Positions 13,501 to 25,300 of a DNA stretch of 64,000 bases are shown in pieces. The notes below the pieces were generated by a model. The model made no database searches. It was not told the origin of the DNA and was given only the letters and a program-made list of their open reading frames with translations. The stretch's first letter is position 1, and each line of letters opens with the position of its first letter. The stretch spans positions 15,579,125 to 15,643,124 of the forward strand of contig JABBOT010000002.1 in NCBI GenBank assembly GCA_016165875.1, in the 5' to 3' direction. The translations under genes and the position numbers were made by a program. This stretch comes from Acanthopleura granulata (taxonomy: Eukaryota; Mollusca; Polyplacophora; Chitonida; Chitonidae).

Positions 13501-16500
13501 TAGACTCTTATTTCTTTATTTATCTACTTTATTGATGCCATAATCAAAAATATTTCCGTTATGGTGGGAGGAAACTGTGTAGAGCCTGAGGAGAATCCCA
13601 AGACCATCTGCAGGTTACTGGCAGGCCATTCCAGGTACAGACAGAGAGGAAGCCAGCATGAGTTGGGCTTACACTCAGAGGCACTGCATTGGTGAGAGGC
13701 ACCTAGATGAAAGCGCTGTGCCTGATTGGCCATGCTTTGGTTACTTTACATGATCTCAAGGTAAACTTCAAAGATTGCTATCATACTTCAAAAGTTTAAC
13801 AGGAATGGATTATAGTGTCTGTACATGTAAGTTAAGATATTTCCTGTTTATTCTTTGAAATTTGCTGTCAACATATAATATTAGCTCCTGTCTGACCGCT
13901 TGTAAGTGGTCATCAGTTTTGAAAGCTTGGCATATTATTACAATGTATACAAAATGTATTTAATGTAATATTATTGTAATATTATTAATATTTTCCAGGA
14001 GGAAGAAACTTTTACCTCGGAACCTCCCCTGAGTGTAACTTTTTCTGCCCAGTCAGGGCCAAGGGCTCCTCCAGGTGCTGAGTGAACACCAGGGCTGAGT
14101 TCCTCTGAAAAAAGAGGGAGGAGTTACAAAGATGCAATTCATGTTTGTTTCAAGGTGAAAACAAAACGCAAAACAATATAGTTGTGTGCTATTTTGTGTA
14201 AAGACAAAATCAAGCAATTATAATAATCATTCCCCAACAGACAAAATGCATTGTATAAGAATGTTGCTTGTGAGTAATTATTGACAGGCTGATTCATCTG
14301 AAATCACATGGGCTTCTATTTTTTACACATGTATGCTATCTTCTCCCAATTAATATGAAAACCTGAACGTGCACGTGCAACACTCACCTGTGAAATAATT
14401 ACTTTCCAAGACACTATATATTAAATAAAAGATAAACCTACTGTTTACCTGCTACTGTGTACTTGAGCCTCTTGAGGGGGCCTGCCACCTGGGTCTTTCC
14501 TTCAGTCAGTTTGGGCAGTATGAACTGGGCAGCTCCAGGGTCCAGGTACATTGTGCTGACAGACTCATCCTTGATAGCCCACACCACCTCACACCCCTCC
14601 ACCTCATACCTACACAGCACACAACAAGTGTTGTATCAGTGTGACATGTCACTGTGTTGCTGACAGACTCATCCTTGATAGCCCACACCGCCTCACATCC
14701 CTCCACCTCATACCCACACAGCACACAGCAAGTAATGTATCAGTGTGACATGTCACCATGATACTGACAAACTCGTCCTTGATAGCCCACATCGCCTCAC
14801 ACCCCTCCACCTCATATCTACACACCACACAGCAAGTGATGTATCAGTGTGACATGTCACTGTGTTGCTGACAGACTCATCCCTGATAGCACACATCACC
14901 TCACACCCCTCCACCTCATACCTACACAGCACACAAGTGATGTATCAGTGTGACATGTCACTGTGTTGCTGACAGACTCATCCTTGATAGCCCACACCAC
15001 CTCACACCCCTCCACCTCATACCTACACAGCACACAAGTGATGTATCAGTGTGACATGTCACTGTGTTGCTGACAGACTCATCCTTGATAGCCCACACCA
15101 CCTCACACCCCTCCACCTCATACCTACACAGCACACAACAAGTGTTGTATCAGTGTGACATGTCGCTGTGGTGCTGACGCTAGTCCCTGATAGCCCACAC
15201 CACCTCACACCCCTCCACCTCATACCTACACAGCACACAGCAAGTGTTGTATCAGTGTGACATGTCACTGTGTTGCTGACAGACTCATCCCTGATAGCCC
15301 ACACCACCTCACATCCCTCCACCTCATACCTACACAGCACACAAGTGATGTATCAGTGTGACATGTCACTGTGTTGCTGACAGACTCATCCTTGATAGCC
15401 CACACCACCTCACACCCCTCCACCTCATACCTACACAGCACACAGCAAGTGTTGTATCAGTGTGACATGTCACTGTGTTGCTGACAGACTCATCCCTGAT
15501 AGCCCACACCACCTCACATCCCTCCACCTCATACCTACACAGCACACAAGTGATGTATCAGTGTGACATGTCACTGTGTTGCTGACAGACTCATCCTTGA
15601 TAGCCCACACTGCCTCACACCCCTCCACCTCATACCTACACAGCACACAGTAAGTGTTGTATCAGTGTGACATGTCACTGTGGTGCTGACGCTAGTCCTT
15701 GATAGCCCACACCACCTCACACCCCTCCACCTCATACCTACACAGCACACAGCAAGTGTTGTATCAGTGTGACATGTCGCTGTGGTGCTGACGCTAGTCC
15801 CTGATAGCCCACACCACCTCACACCCCTCCACCTCATACCTACACAGCACACAAGTGATGTATCAGTGTGACATGTCACTGTGTTGCTGACAGACTCATC
15901 CTTGATAGCCCACACCACCTCACACCCCTCCACCTCATACCTACACAGCACACAAGTGATGTATCAGTGTGACATGTCACTGTGTTGCTGACAGACTCAT
16001 CCTTGATAGCCCACACTGCCTCACATCCCTCCACCTCATACCTACACAGCACACAGCAAGTGTTGTATCAGTGTGACATGTCGCTGTGGTGCTGACAGAC
16101 TCATCCTTGATAGCCCACACTGCCTCACATCCCTCCACCTCATACCTACACAGCACACAAGTGTTGTATCAGTGTGACATGTCACTGTGTTGCTGACAGA
16201 CTCATCCTTGATAGCCCACACTGCCTCACACCCCTCCACCTCATACCTACACAGCACACAGCAAGTGTTGTATCAGTGTGACATGTCACTGTGTTGCTGA
16301 CAGACTCATCCTTGATAGCCCACACCACCTCACACCCCTCCACCTCATACCTACACAGCACACAAGTGATGTATCAGTGTGACATGTCACTGTGTTGCTG
16401 ACAGACTCATCCTTGATAGCCCACACTGCCTCACACCCCTCCACCTCATACCTACACAGCACACAAGTGATGTATCAGTGTGACATGTCACTGTGGTGCT

Positions 16501-19500
16501 GACGCTAGTCCTTGATAGCCCACACCACCTCACACCCCTCCACCTCATACCTACACAGCACACAACAAGTGTTGTATCAGTGTGACATGTCGCTGTGGTG
16601 CTGACGCTAGTCCCTGATAGCCCACACCACCTCACACCCCTCCACCTCATACCTACACAGCACACAAGTGATGTATCAGTGTGACATGTCACTGAGTTGC
16701 TGACAGACTCATCCTTGATAGCCCACACTGCCTCACACCCCTCCACCTCATACCTACACAGCACACAACAAGTGTTGTATCAGTGTGACATGTCACTGTG
16801 GTGCTGACGCTAGTCCTTGATAGCCCACACCACCTCACACCCCTCCACCTCATACCTACACAGCACACAGCAAGTGTTGTATCAGTGTGACATGTCGCTG
16901 TGGTGCTGACGCTAGTCCCTGATAGCCCACACCACCTCACACCCCTCCACCTCATACCTACACAGCACACAAGTGATGTATCAGTGTGACATGTCACTGT
17001 GTTGCTGACAGACTCATCCTTGATAGCCCACACCACCTCACACCCCTCCACCTCATACCTACACAGCACACAAGTGATGTATCAGTGTGACATGTCACTG
17101 TGTTGCTGACAGACTCATCCTTGATAGCCCACACTGCCTCACATCCCTCCACCTCATACCTACACAGCACACAGCAAGTGTTGTATCAGTGTGACATGTC
17201 GCTGTGGTGCTGACTTGATAGCCCACACTGCCTCACATCCCTCCACCCATACCTGATAGCCCACACGCTAGTCCTCACACCTCACACCCCTCCACCTCAT
17301 ACCTACACAGCACACAGCAAGTGTTGTATCAGTGTGACATGTCACTGTGTTGCTGACAGACTCATCCCTGATAGCCCACACCACCTCACACCCCTCCACC
17401 TCATACCTACACAGCACACAAGTGATGTATCAGTGTGACATGTCACTGTGTTGCTGACAGACTCATCCTTGATAGCCCACACTGCCTCACACCCCTCCAC
17501 CTCATACCTACACAGCACACAGTAAGTGTTGTATCAGTGTGACATGTCACTGTGTTGCTGACAGACTCATCCTTGATAGCCCACACTGCCTCACATCCCT
17601 CCACCTCATACCTACACAGCACACAACAAGTGTTGTATCAGTGTGACATGTCACTGTGTTGCTGACAGACTCATCCTTGATAGCCCACACTGCCTCACAT
17701 CCCTCCACCTCATACCTACACAGCACACAGTAAGTGTTGTATCAGTGTGACATGTCACTGTGGTGCTGACGCTAGTCCTTGATAGCCCACACCACCTCAC
17801 ACCCCTCCACCTCATACCTACACAGCACACAGCAAGTGTTGTATCAGTGTGACATGTCACTGTGTTGCTGACAGACTCATCCCTGATAGCCCACACCACC
17901 TCACACCCCTCCACCTCATACCTACACAGCACACAAGTGATGTATCAGTGTGACATGTCACTGTGTTGCTGACAGACTCATCCTTGATAGCCCACACTGC
18001 CTCACACCCCTCCACCTCATACCTACACAGCACACAACAAGTGTTGTATCAGTGTGAAATGTCACCATGGTACTGACAGACTCATCCTTGATAGCCCACA
18101 CCACCTCACACCCCTCCACCTCATACCTACACAGCACACAAGTGATGTATCAGTGTGACATGTCACTGTTTTGCTGACAGACTCATCCCTGATAGCACAC
18201 ATTGCCTCACACCCCTCCACCTCATACCTACACAGCACACAACAAGTGTTGTATCAGTGTGACATGTCACTGTGGTGCTGACAGACTCATCATTGATAGC
18301 CCACACCGCCTCACACCCCTCCACCTCATACCCACACAGCACACAACAAGTGTTGTATCAGTGTGACATGTCACTGTGGTGCTGACAGACTCATCATTGA
18401 TAGCCCACACCGCCTCACACTCCTCCACCTCATACCTACACAGCACACAACAAGTGTTGTATCCGAGGATTGTAAATGTCACCATATTTATGTTGTGACA
18501 TGTAAACAGCTGTCCTATTTCTTGGATATTCATTAAAACATGCAGGATGGATTGGGACAATTTCTATCATGTTTATAGGTCCATTTAGATGCCTGTTCTT
18601 GAAGTTCACAAGAAATAAAAGCAAACTTCAAAAGGGTATTCATTGTTCAATTCACTCTGTGGCTGAAGTTTTGAGCATCACATGTGTATAAGTTAGCTGC
18701 CAAAGATGGTTGGTTTACTCCCGACATTATAGTGTCCTTCACCCACAAAAATGACCACGCATGTATCATAAGTGAAGTATCATTCAGCAGCATTAACACC
18801 AATCAATACATCACACGACAGAAAAAGATGTCATGTATAACATAGGGCTTACTTATCAGCTCACCAGAGCCTGAACTGATGAGCAGTGTCAGCACCACTT
18901 CTTACTTTTACTTACACAAGCTCTGTTGCTATGCCACCATTTCCTACAACAACAATTCTTCTGGCTCCACACAGCCTCTTCTGAAAGGCCTGAGAGACAA
19001 AAAATACACCAATAATGTATTTACCAGAGGATTTTTCTTTTTATTATTAGATTTAATTCAGAAATGTTGTAAATTTATGATCTTGGTTTAACACATATGT
19101 AAGAATGAAATCAACTGCAGCAGCATATTTATTAAATTTACACTGACATTTCAGCTGTATAATGTTACAGGTATATGATAAGATAACTATTAAACTATAC
19201 TTAAGGTACATGTGCATATCAAAGATACCTTTGACGGAAAATCTTTCCCATCATCGTATTGTACAGATATGAATGATTGATGGATAGCTTTTTCCAAAGA
19301 GAATATTACCTGAACACTTTCGGTGTCTCTGATTCCTATAATGTAGGGGTTGTCATCACAAATTAGCTGCGTGGAAAATAGGCAAGTAAGGTTTAAGCTT
19401 CTCAAAAAATGTGTAATCAATATATTACATTTGACAACAATACATGTACAAGTGTATAAAGATTTGTACATTAAACATACAAATGTGATAAAGTATGTCC

Positions 19501-20843
19501 AATGACATGGGATGAGAGATACAATATGCATAGAAATAAATAAATTAAAACTGCCATTATGAAATACACTTATGTGAATACAATATTATCTTTACCCCTC
19601 ACCTTTGGTTTTCCTCCAGTACAAATACAAAGTTTGTCATATCTCACTGTCTTCCCAGCATCTGTTTCAACAAACTGAAAAATCAATAGATAAACATCAT
19701 ATAAACAATATTCCCATTACCTAAAAAGTGAACAGTTACAAATCTTTAATAAACTGGAGGAACATGTAATTTCTACTATTATTTCAGCCAGCCATTAGTG
19801 AAACCCTATATTATAAGTGCGTACCAGTGACACATCAAGCACCAGAAATGTAGAACTGATCAATAACACTAAACAGGCAATCCAAAAACCATAACAATGT
19901 GTCAAATTTTAGTAGGAGAAAATGATACTCTTGGACACTAGCACAGCTGACTTGATGTTGCACAATGTTGCAGATGTATTGAACAGAGAGATCTTACATG
20001 TTGTGCACTGTCTAAGGCTGTAACAGATCCATGGATGATCTCTACATTTGAACACTCAGACTCAAGTGAGGCACTGGTTTTCTCTATGACATCAAAGGTT
20101 TCCAGGGCTTTAGACAACTGAAAACAAAACATTTCATGACACAAGTAAAGCTATACAAGGTAACATATGAAGCAATTTATAACAGTTTCCATTTGCAGTT
20201 AATCACTGTTACAATTTGAACACAATGTGTAGTAATTTGAAAACAATGTTTACCAGGCCTAATTTGGAAACAACCTGTACTACCGGTACCAAAAACTGAG
20301 ACTCAAATTACACGTTACAAATGCTAGCCGAAATAATTTATAAAACTAAAATTTACCAGTACCGCCACTCGCTGTCTATTACCGGTACAACATTCCTTCT
20401 TACCTGCTGGAAATTGGTCACTGCTTTGATCACAGGAGAAGCTGTAATTAACACCACTTTCGTCTCCTGAGAAAGGGCTGACAACTACACGTATGAGGCA
20501 CATGAAATAAAGAGAAGAAATTTACCTGAAGAGTGACAAAAATTGAAAATGACATACGATTGCACTTGTCACGTCATATATAACCATCAATTTCATTTAT
20601 ACGTTTACCCGGGCATTCAGCCAATTTACATTGTTAAAATATTCGTGTCCCTGTTGGTCATAACACAATCAGCAATTCAGCAAGCTTGTTATTTGACTCC
20701 TTCAGTCCTGGTTTTTAAATGCACTATGCAGGTGGTCTACGGTTTTAGCTGACACTTTAAATGTTTACCGTTTCCGCACAGGTAACCCCAGCGATTCCTC
20801 CACCGATAACCACAAACATCTTCCTTTCTTCGTCACCTGACAT
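10516..20843 (-). CDS. PYROXD1: Pyridine nucleotide-disulfide oxidoreductase domain protein 1 (PYROXD1), 14 exons
   Basis: A flavoprotein oxidoreductase of 487 codons; family knowledge links PYROXD1 to NAD(P)H-dependent protection of the tRNA ligase RTCB from oxidation. Exons on the minus strand, first to last: 20769-20843, 20404-20484, 19998-20117, 19603-19674, 19310-19366, 18916-18989, 14449-14609, 14016-14104, 13332-13443, 12765-12877, 12204-12326, 11704-11841, 11211-11283, 10516-10691. All junctions are GT-AG and keep frame. Visible landmarks are the FAD Rossmann motif VVIGGGIAG (residues 11-19), the second nucleotide-binding motif VVVGNGG (about 148-154), SATG in exon 10, and FAAGD in exon 11. 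The C-terminus [20 protein letters not shown] is nearly diagnostic of PYROXD1. The length is close to the roughly 500 residues of the human protein. I see no CxxC redox pair near the FAD motif, as expected for this family. Intron 6 (4.3 kb) carries a minisatellite built from the start of exon 7; intron 8 carries a SINE. Confidence 0.95.
13508..13735 (-). repeat. tRNA-derived SINE, decayed, in PYROXD1 intron 8
   Basis: A diverged minus-orientation copy between exons 9 and 8. Recognisable blocks are TTTATTTATC, GGTGGGAGGAAACTG, AGACCATCTGCAGGTTACTG, GGAAGCCAGCATGAGTTGG and GCATTGGTGAGAGGCACCT. Part of the tail is deleted. It has the same orientation as the host gene. Confidence 0.7.
14555..18465 (-). 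repeat. Exon-seeded minisatellite, about 38 units of ~100 bp, in PYROXD1 intron 6
   Basis: A head-to-tail array. The unit at about 14555-14655 contains the genuine start of exon 7, and about 37 further units run upstream on the minus strand to about 18465. On the coding strand each unit carries about 45 nt of intron end, the acceptor TGTGCTGTGTAG, and about 54 nt matching the first codons of exon 7 ([18 protein letters not shown]). The match stops where real exon 7 goes on to [10 protein letters not shown]. Unit starts, by the GACAGACTC or GACGCTAGTC word on the plus strand, include 14558, 14662, 14766, 14870, 14971, 15072, 15176, 15278 and so on to 18384, a spacing of 99-106 bp. Variation is limited: short (CACACAAGTG) or long (CACACAGCAAGTG) intron parts, and two versions of the 3' edge. 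Open frames inside the array are translations of the repeat, not separate genes. Confidence 0.93.
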
Positions 20844-20872
20844 TATGTCTTGTGTGTGATGCTGACAGTCAT
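20843..20872 (-). promoter_or_regulatory. Short upstream ORF overlapping the PYROXD1 start
   Basis: Upstream of the PYROXD1 ATG, a 9-codon ORF begins at 20872 and ends with TAA at 20845-20843, forming a TAATG stop-start overlap with the main ATG. Such an arrangement could allow termination-reinitiation. It matters only if the transcript starts upstream of 20872, which the sequence alone does not show. Confidence 0.35.
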
Positions 20873-21589
20873 TTTGATTTTGCTTCAGCGAAATTAACTC
20901 CGGTAAATCATCTGCCCCTCGTTGCCTACTCGTCACAACAAAATACTACCCCTTGTTGTGGCGCGAGCTTCCCAGTACCGTAAACATCGGACTATTTATT
21001 GCATCAAGTTAAATTTTTATGATATGAATAAGTGGTGGTGTACCTGCAGAAAGAAAACCCCATGAAACTTCAAACTCACACTGTAGAATAACACGTATGT
21101 AATTAAAAGCATTTGTTTAATGTTGTAAGTGTGGCTGTGTCAATATGTAGTATTTTTGGTTGAATTACGATAGTCCTACAAGACACAACAAGGTGTGTCG
21201 GTTTGGATGAATTAAAAAAATTAATTAAGACCGTTTTTCCTTTCAAGTATGGCTATGATGTTAACAGTTAACATTATTTTCTCGAATTAACTGGTGCGGA
21301 TATCTAATTGGCGTGTCAGGCAATACTGTGACGATATCCAGCTACAGGTACATCCGAAGCAACTCTCATTAGGCCTACGTTTAGACCTACGTATAAAGTA
21401 ATTGATCATATATACATTTATACATATATATACATATAAGATATAACTCATCTTAACCCGTCTTATTACTCGCCAAAATGATCATCATACAGTCCAGCTT
21501 ATGCGGCTGCCTTAAAATGTCCATACTACAATCCCCCGTGCAAACTTAATGACTGCAGCTGCGCAAATGTTTGCTGGTCCATATTGGGG
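20873..21589. other. Intergenic stretch upstream of PYROXD1
   Basis: No gene seen. This 0.7-kb stretch would hold the PYROXD1 promoter. I could not identify a TATA box or another definite element for the minus-strand gene. Confidence 0.5.
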
Positions 21590-21597
21590 GATAAAAG
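21590..21597 (+). promoter_or_regulatory. TATA-like box upstream of the small peptide ORF
   Basis: GATAAAAG lies 55 bp upstream of the ATG at 21652, a placement compatible with a start site near 21620 and a short 5' UTR. A two-codon ATG GCT TGA lies between at 21618. This is a weak motif by itself and is listed because of the ORF it precedes. Confidence 0.3.
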
Positions 21598-21651
21598 TGG
21601 TGGACAACTGTTGAGTCATGGCTTGACAACCAAAACGGGGCTTTACAAATT

Positions 21652-21789
21652 ATGATTTATATTCTGCTTCTATCAGTATTCCTTCTCGTCAGAAGTATTT
21701 CTGTGGCCAAGTCACGGCACACTAAGACAGCTCGGCAGTGTCGCTATACATGCATGTACAATAACTGCTGCATAAATTACGTACGGTAA
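21652..21789 (+). CDS. Candidate small secreted Cys-rich peptide (45 codons)
   Basis: The ORF begins MIYILLLSVFLLV, a strong hydrophobic signal-peptide core, with a plausible cleavage after SISVA. The short mature part contains the Cys framework of QCRYTCMYNNCCINYVR (C-x3-C-x4-CC). The Gln after AR could become an N-terminal pyroglutamate. The ORF ends in TAA at 21787-21789, but that stop overlaps a good splice donor (GTACG followed by GTAAGC), so this may instead be the first exon of a longer precursor. A GATAAAAG box upstream and AATAAA at 21812-21817 bracket it as a possible mini-gene. I do not recognise the family. The CC-x-NY end recalls trissin-type neuropeptides, but that is a weak, remembered likeness. 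Function unknown. Confidence 0.4.
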   Translation: MIYILLLSVFLLVRSISVAKSRHTKTARQCRYTCMYNNCCINYVR

Positions 21790-21811
21790 GCACTATTCTT
21801 ATTTGTTTGAA

Positions 21812-21817
21812 AATAAA
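21812..21817 (+). terminator. Candidate polyadenylation signal after the peptide ORF
   Basis: AATAAA occurs 22 bp after the TAA of the 45-codon ORF. If used, the transcript would be only about 200 nt plus its tail, so this could equally be a chance match in AT-rich DNA. Confidence 0.25.
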
Positions 21818-24194
21818 CTCTGTAAAAATATAGGCCCTGATCGGTTTAAAAGGGGTCTGGTAATTGCGCAGTGCAATTGCAGGATCATAAAGTATACGAT
21901 GGTCTTAAAATGGAAATTTTGTTTAAATCTCTCTTTCACGTGGTCATATCTTGGATTCGGATGCTGAAGTGAATTGCACATATGGAAATATTTGAGCTGA
22001 CTTTAACACTGGGTTTTCATAAACGATTGCATCTGGAAACAAGCATTCTAGAGCATTAAAGACAGAAAAGTTACTGAATATGTATTAGGTTTCAATTTAA
22101 CATATACTAAACATACATAGGCCCATGCATCTGGAAAGTAGGATAAACTGCCAAAGTTCAAAATAGGACCAAACTGTTGGAAATGGATGGAACATATAGA
22201 AAATTCGTCGGTATCATGTAGATATCTTACAACTTAAAAGTGAATTAAGCATTCGCAGATTATGTGAATTTATTTTCCCCTATAAAAGCGTGTGACTTAA
22301 AAGGGAAACGATCTGTTGTCAGAAGCCGTCAGAAATAGTGAGCCTTTTGAGACAGAAAGATGATCATTTGATGACCATCTAGGTGGACTAGGCAAGATGA
22401 ACACGTAGAATAATAGGTGCAGCATCTTGGTATTTCACCGCCCCCCCCCCCACCCCAAAATAATTGTAAATCTTAATTTTGTAGTTTGACTTTATCTTGC
22501 ATTTACTTTTAAGAGTATCCAGATTTTAAATCGTGATAAATATTCAAATTTCACGATGACCCAGGACACTCATCCGTGTGAATGTCGTGAGTTCAAGTCC
22601 AGCTCTGGCCGACGTAGGCCTACTTCCTCTCAAGTCAGAAGTAATAAAGTTTTCCTGCAATCTCCGGATGGCTGCAGGCTTCCTCTGGACTCTGTCCGGT
22701 TTCTTTCCACAATTATTTAATGCTGGCATTCGTCTGTAAGTGAAATATTTCTGAACAGCTTACAGGTATAATACCATTCAAATAATAAATATCACTTTTT
22801 AAGATATTTTCTTATGAAATTGTACCTTTAATTTAAACCAACGGTTTCTATTTTAAATATTCATTTTCTACTTCATTTTACCTAAGAACAAAAAACGCTT
22901 TTTTATTTTAACCGCCTCAGTTCTATATCAACTTTTTGTCTCATTCATGTCCTGCGTTCACTATCATGAAAATGGCTATGTTTATCCGAAAGAAAAAAAA
23001 CAGCAGTAGAAATGTACTCGAAGTTAACCTCTTTATACGCCATTCAAAACAATAATTTTGGAATTAATTTCTTGTCTTGCTATTTTCCCAGCTAAGTAAA
23101 CTCTAACTTCTACATTTCCTACTCACCCCAAATCCTTGCCACTCCGTGCTTTGTCAACCTTATAATATTGTAAAAATGTTACGCTACTGACTTACCAGCA
23201 GGAGAAACTTGAGGACTAAATCTGTGATGTGACTTGCGCATAGCTTAACATTGTTTTAACCATTGCCTTTTTTAACTGAGTGACGTTTACGCTGCATGCT
23301 ACCAAGGGTAATGACAACAAGGTATGCCACTACCCCGTGCGATATATAATCACCCAGTTTGTTGTTAGAGCCAAAGTAACATGTGTATGGGTGATCTCGC
23401 TGGGTAACGGAAATTGGGCCATGTATAATGCGATAATGACAACGATCAATAATTTATTTTGAAAGGTTCGCTTCACGAATTAAATTTCTCACATTGTAAT
23501 CAGTTACCATCACCACCAACAGAAAGAGGAAATGTGGTGTTGTGGTAGCTTTACTGAAATGGCAGGTTAAAAAAATCCAAACAAACAAAAAAACAAGTGT
23601 GCACGTATAGATCAAGTTTGAGTTTCCGTCATGGTCTCCAAATTATGGCCGTTTTTGTCCGATAATTTTTTTAAATTAAGTTTTGGTATGTTTCATATAT
23701 TTTCAACAAAACTACCTCAGTTTCTATTCGGGTGTCGATATTAACCTAGCTATTATTCGGATTGCTCCAAGCAACATGAGGCATATATTGCTTTTACAAT
23801 GCTTCAAGTATGCTTTTAAAACAGAACTTTAAACCAGCCCCACCCCTGCTGAGGCAATTGTATTGCCGTAGTGCTTTTGCACTACGCAATAACCTATACA
23901 GGTTCTAGTTATACCTCCAATTCAAAAGTGGTCTAAACATTGTTAAGAATTTACAGAATTGTGTAGAAATTACACATCAGAATCAGGTACACAAATACAG
24001 GATCAGAAAAAAAACAACCAAAGAATTGTATACTAGGTTACGTCATGTCTTCGAAAGCTCATGGGAAAGATATGTAGATGTATAGCTCAGTGATTATGGG
24101 TTATGAAAGTTTAAATCAAGAGGCACGCGAAGTACAGGCTCATTCCCGACCAAGGGCGTCAAGGCATTTGTAGGCCTATGTACTCTTACAGTTT
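21818..24194. other. Intergenic stretch without recognisable genes
   Basis: Holds a partial SINE (22552-22790), an 11-C run at 22441-22451 and AT-rich sequence. The open frames present show no family resemblance. If the peptide ORF at 21652 is a first exon, its next exon could lie here, but I could not find it. Confidence 0.5.
22552..22790 (+). repeat. tRNA-derived SINE, 5' truncated and diverged
   Basis: A plus-orientation copy lacking the A-box part. It retains GTGAGTTCAAGTCCAGCTC (B-box-like), CGGATGGCTGCAGGC, TAAGTGAAATATTTCTGAA and an A/T-rich end. Internal divergence suggests an old insertion. Confidence 0.65.
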
Positions 24195-24446
24195 GGGGGC
24201 CTCCGTGGCTAAGTCGGTTAGCGCGCTAGCGCAGCGCAATGACCCAGAAGCCTCCCACCAATGCGGTCGCTGTGAGTTGAAGTCCAGCTCATGCTGGCCG
24301 TACGAGGGAAGGTCTGCCAACAACCTGCGGATGATCGTGGGTTTCCCCCGGGTTCTGCTCGATTTCTTCCCACCATAATGCTGGCCGGCGTCGTATAAGT
24401 GAAATATTCTTGAGTACGGCGTAAAACACCAATGAAATAAATAAAT
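24195..24446 (+). repeat. tRNA-derived SINE, near full length (reference copy)
   Basis: The clearest copy in the window. The tRNA-like head has an A box, TGGCTAAGTCGG (24206-24217), and a B-box-like GAGTTGAAGTCC (24274-24285). The body runs through GGAAGGTCTGCCAACAACCT to GTATAAGTGAAATATTCTTG and ends in AAATAAATAAAT. The A and B boxes indicate RNA polymerase III ancestry. At least eight copies or fragments in both orientations occur in this 64 kb, including in PYROXD1 and EML introns. Confidence 0.85.
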
Positions 24447-25039
24447 CAGATCTCACTGTTTGTGAGATGGGGCTTATAGATTTGACAGTTTGTGCGTCTC
24501 TATATGCGACACACTTGAGAAATTTCGTCAGTAAATTGTCCGATTCTCTCCACTCATAAAGCGAGCCGCCATCGCATATGTATTAAATTATGGAGTTTGC
24601 ATGGTGTTAATTAATACATGTACCAATCTGTCAATCAATTAACCCCTCCATATATAAACGCCTTTTAGCAAGCTCTTGCTTTGCATGATTGTAATTGGAA
24701 AAACATCTGTATGAGGCTCTTGTCAGTAACCGTAAGGGACTGGCACATGAGCTTTATGATTGCACTAAGTACTATGTCTGCCTAATGTAAGCCCTTTTAT
24801 CTTGAGCCTGGTACTCATTCCTGAAAGTGGGATCAAGATTCATCCTTCTTCATCTAAGTTAATACAAAAGATAAGTGTAAGCTGATATTAACTTAGACAG
24901 TGTGTGAAATTCCTGAAGGTAAATTGTCGCATTTGCCAATTGTCGCACTCTCGTCGCGTCTCTGGTTGTACTCTCCGCGATGTAGCCTGTTAAATAGTAT
25001 TCATGCGAAAACAAGGAATCTTGTGGAGGACGCTTGGCA

Positions 25040-25300
25040 TTGTTTACATGTAAATGTTCATGAATGTGATGACAACACGAGTTTTGAGTAATTCTAGACC
25101 AGTAGCGTCTAGTAAATTGTAATTAGTATTCCCTGCATATATATTGTTACCTAATTCTGGTATGGTCATTATGCTGTACGGTGTAAGTTGCTACTACACG
25201 TATGATTGTCTAAGTAGTTATGTCAACAGGTTAAATGCAACTCTGTCTGAAGCATACTGGCTAGAGGCCGGGTTTCACTGGTAACGTTGGGCCTCCTCTG
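25040..25300 (+). repeat. Unclassified dispersed repeat, copy 1
   Basis: Shares AATGTGATGACAACA, GAGTAATTCTAGA, a TCTAGTAAATT-like block and, about 170 bp later, GGGTTTCACTGGTAACG with the segment at 31999-32230, in the same order and spacing. I see no coding potential or terminal repeats, so the class is unknown. Confidence 0.4.

Noticed and set aside
14555..18465. A regular array with ~100-bp period resembling a CRISPR array or a multi-domain protein gene
   Set aside because: The units are contiguous near-identical tandem copies without unique spacers, and each is explained by PYROXD1 exon 7 and its acceptor. The 93-126-codon frames inside are repeat translations.
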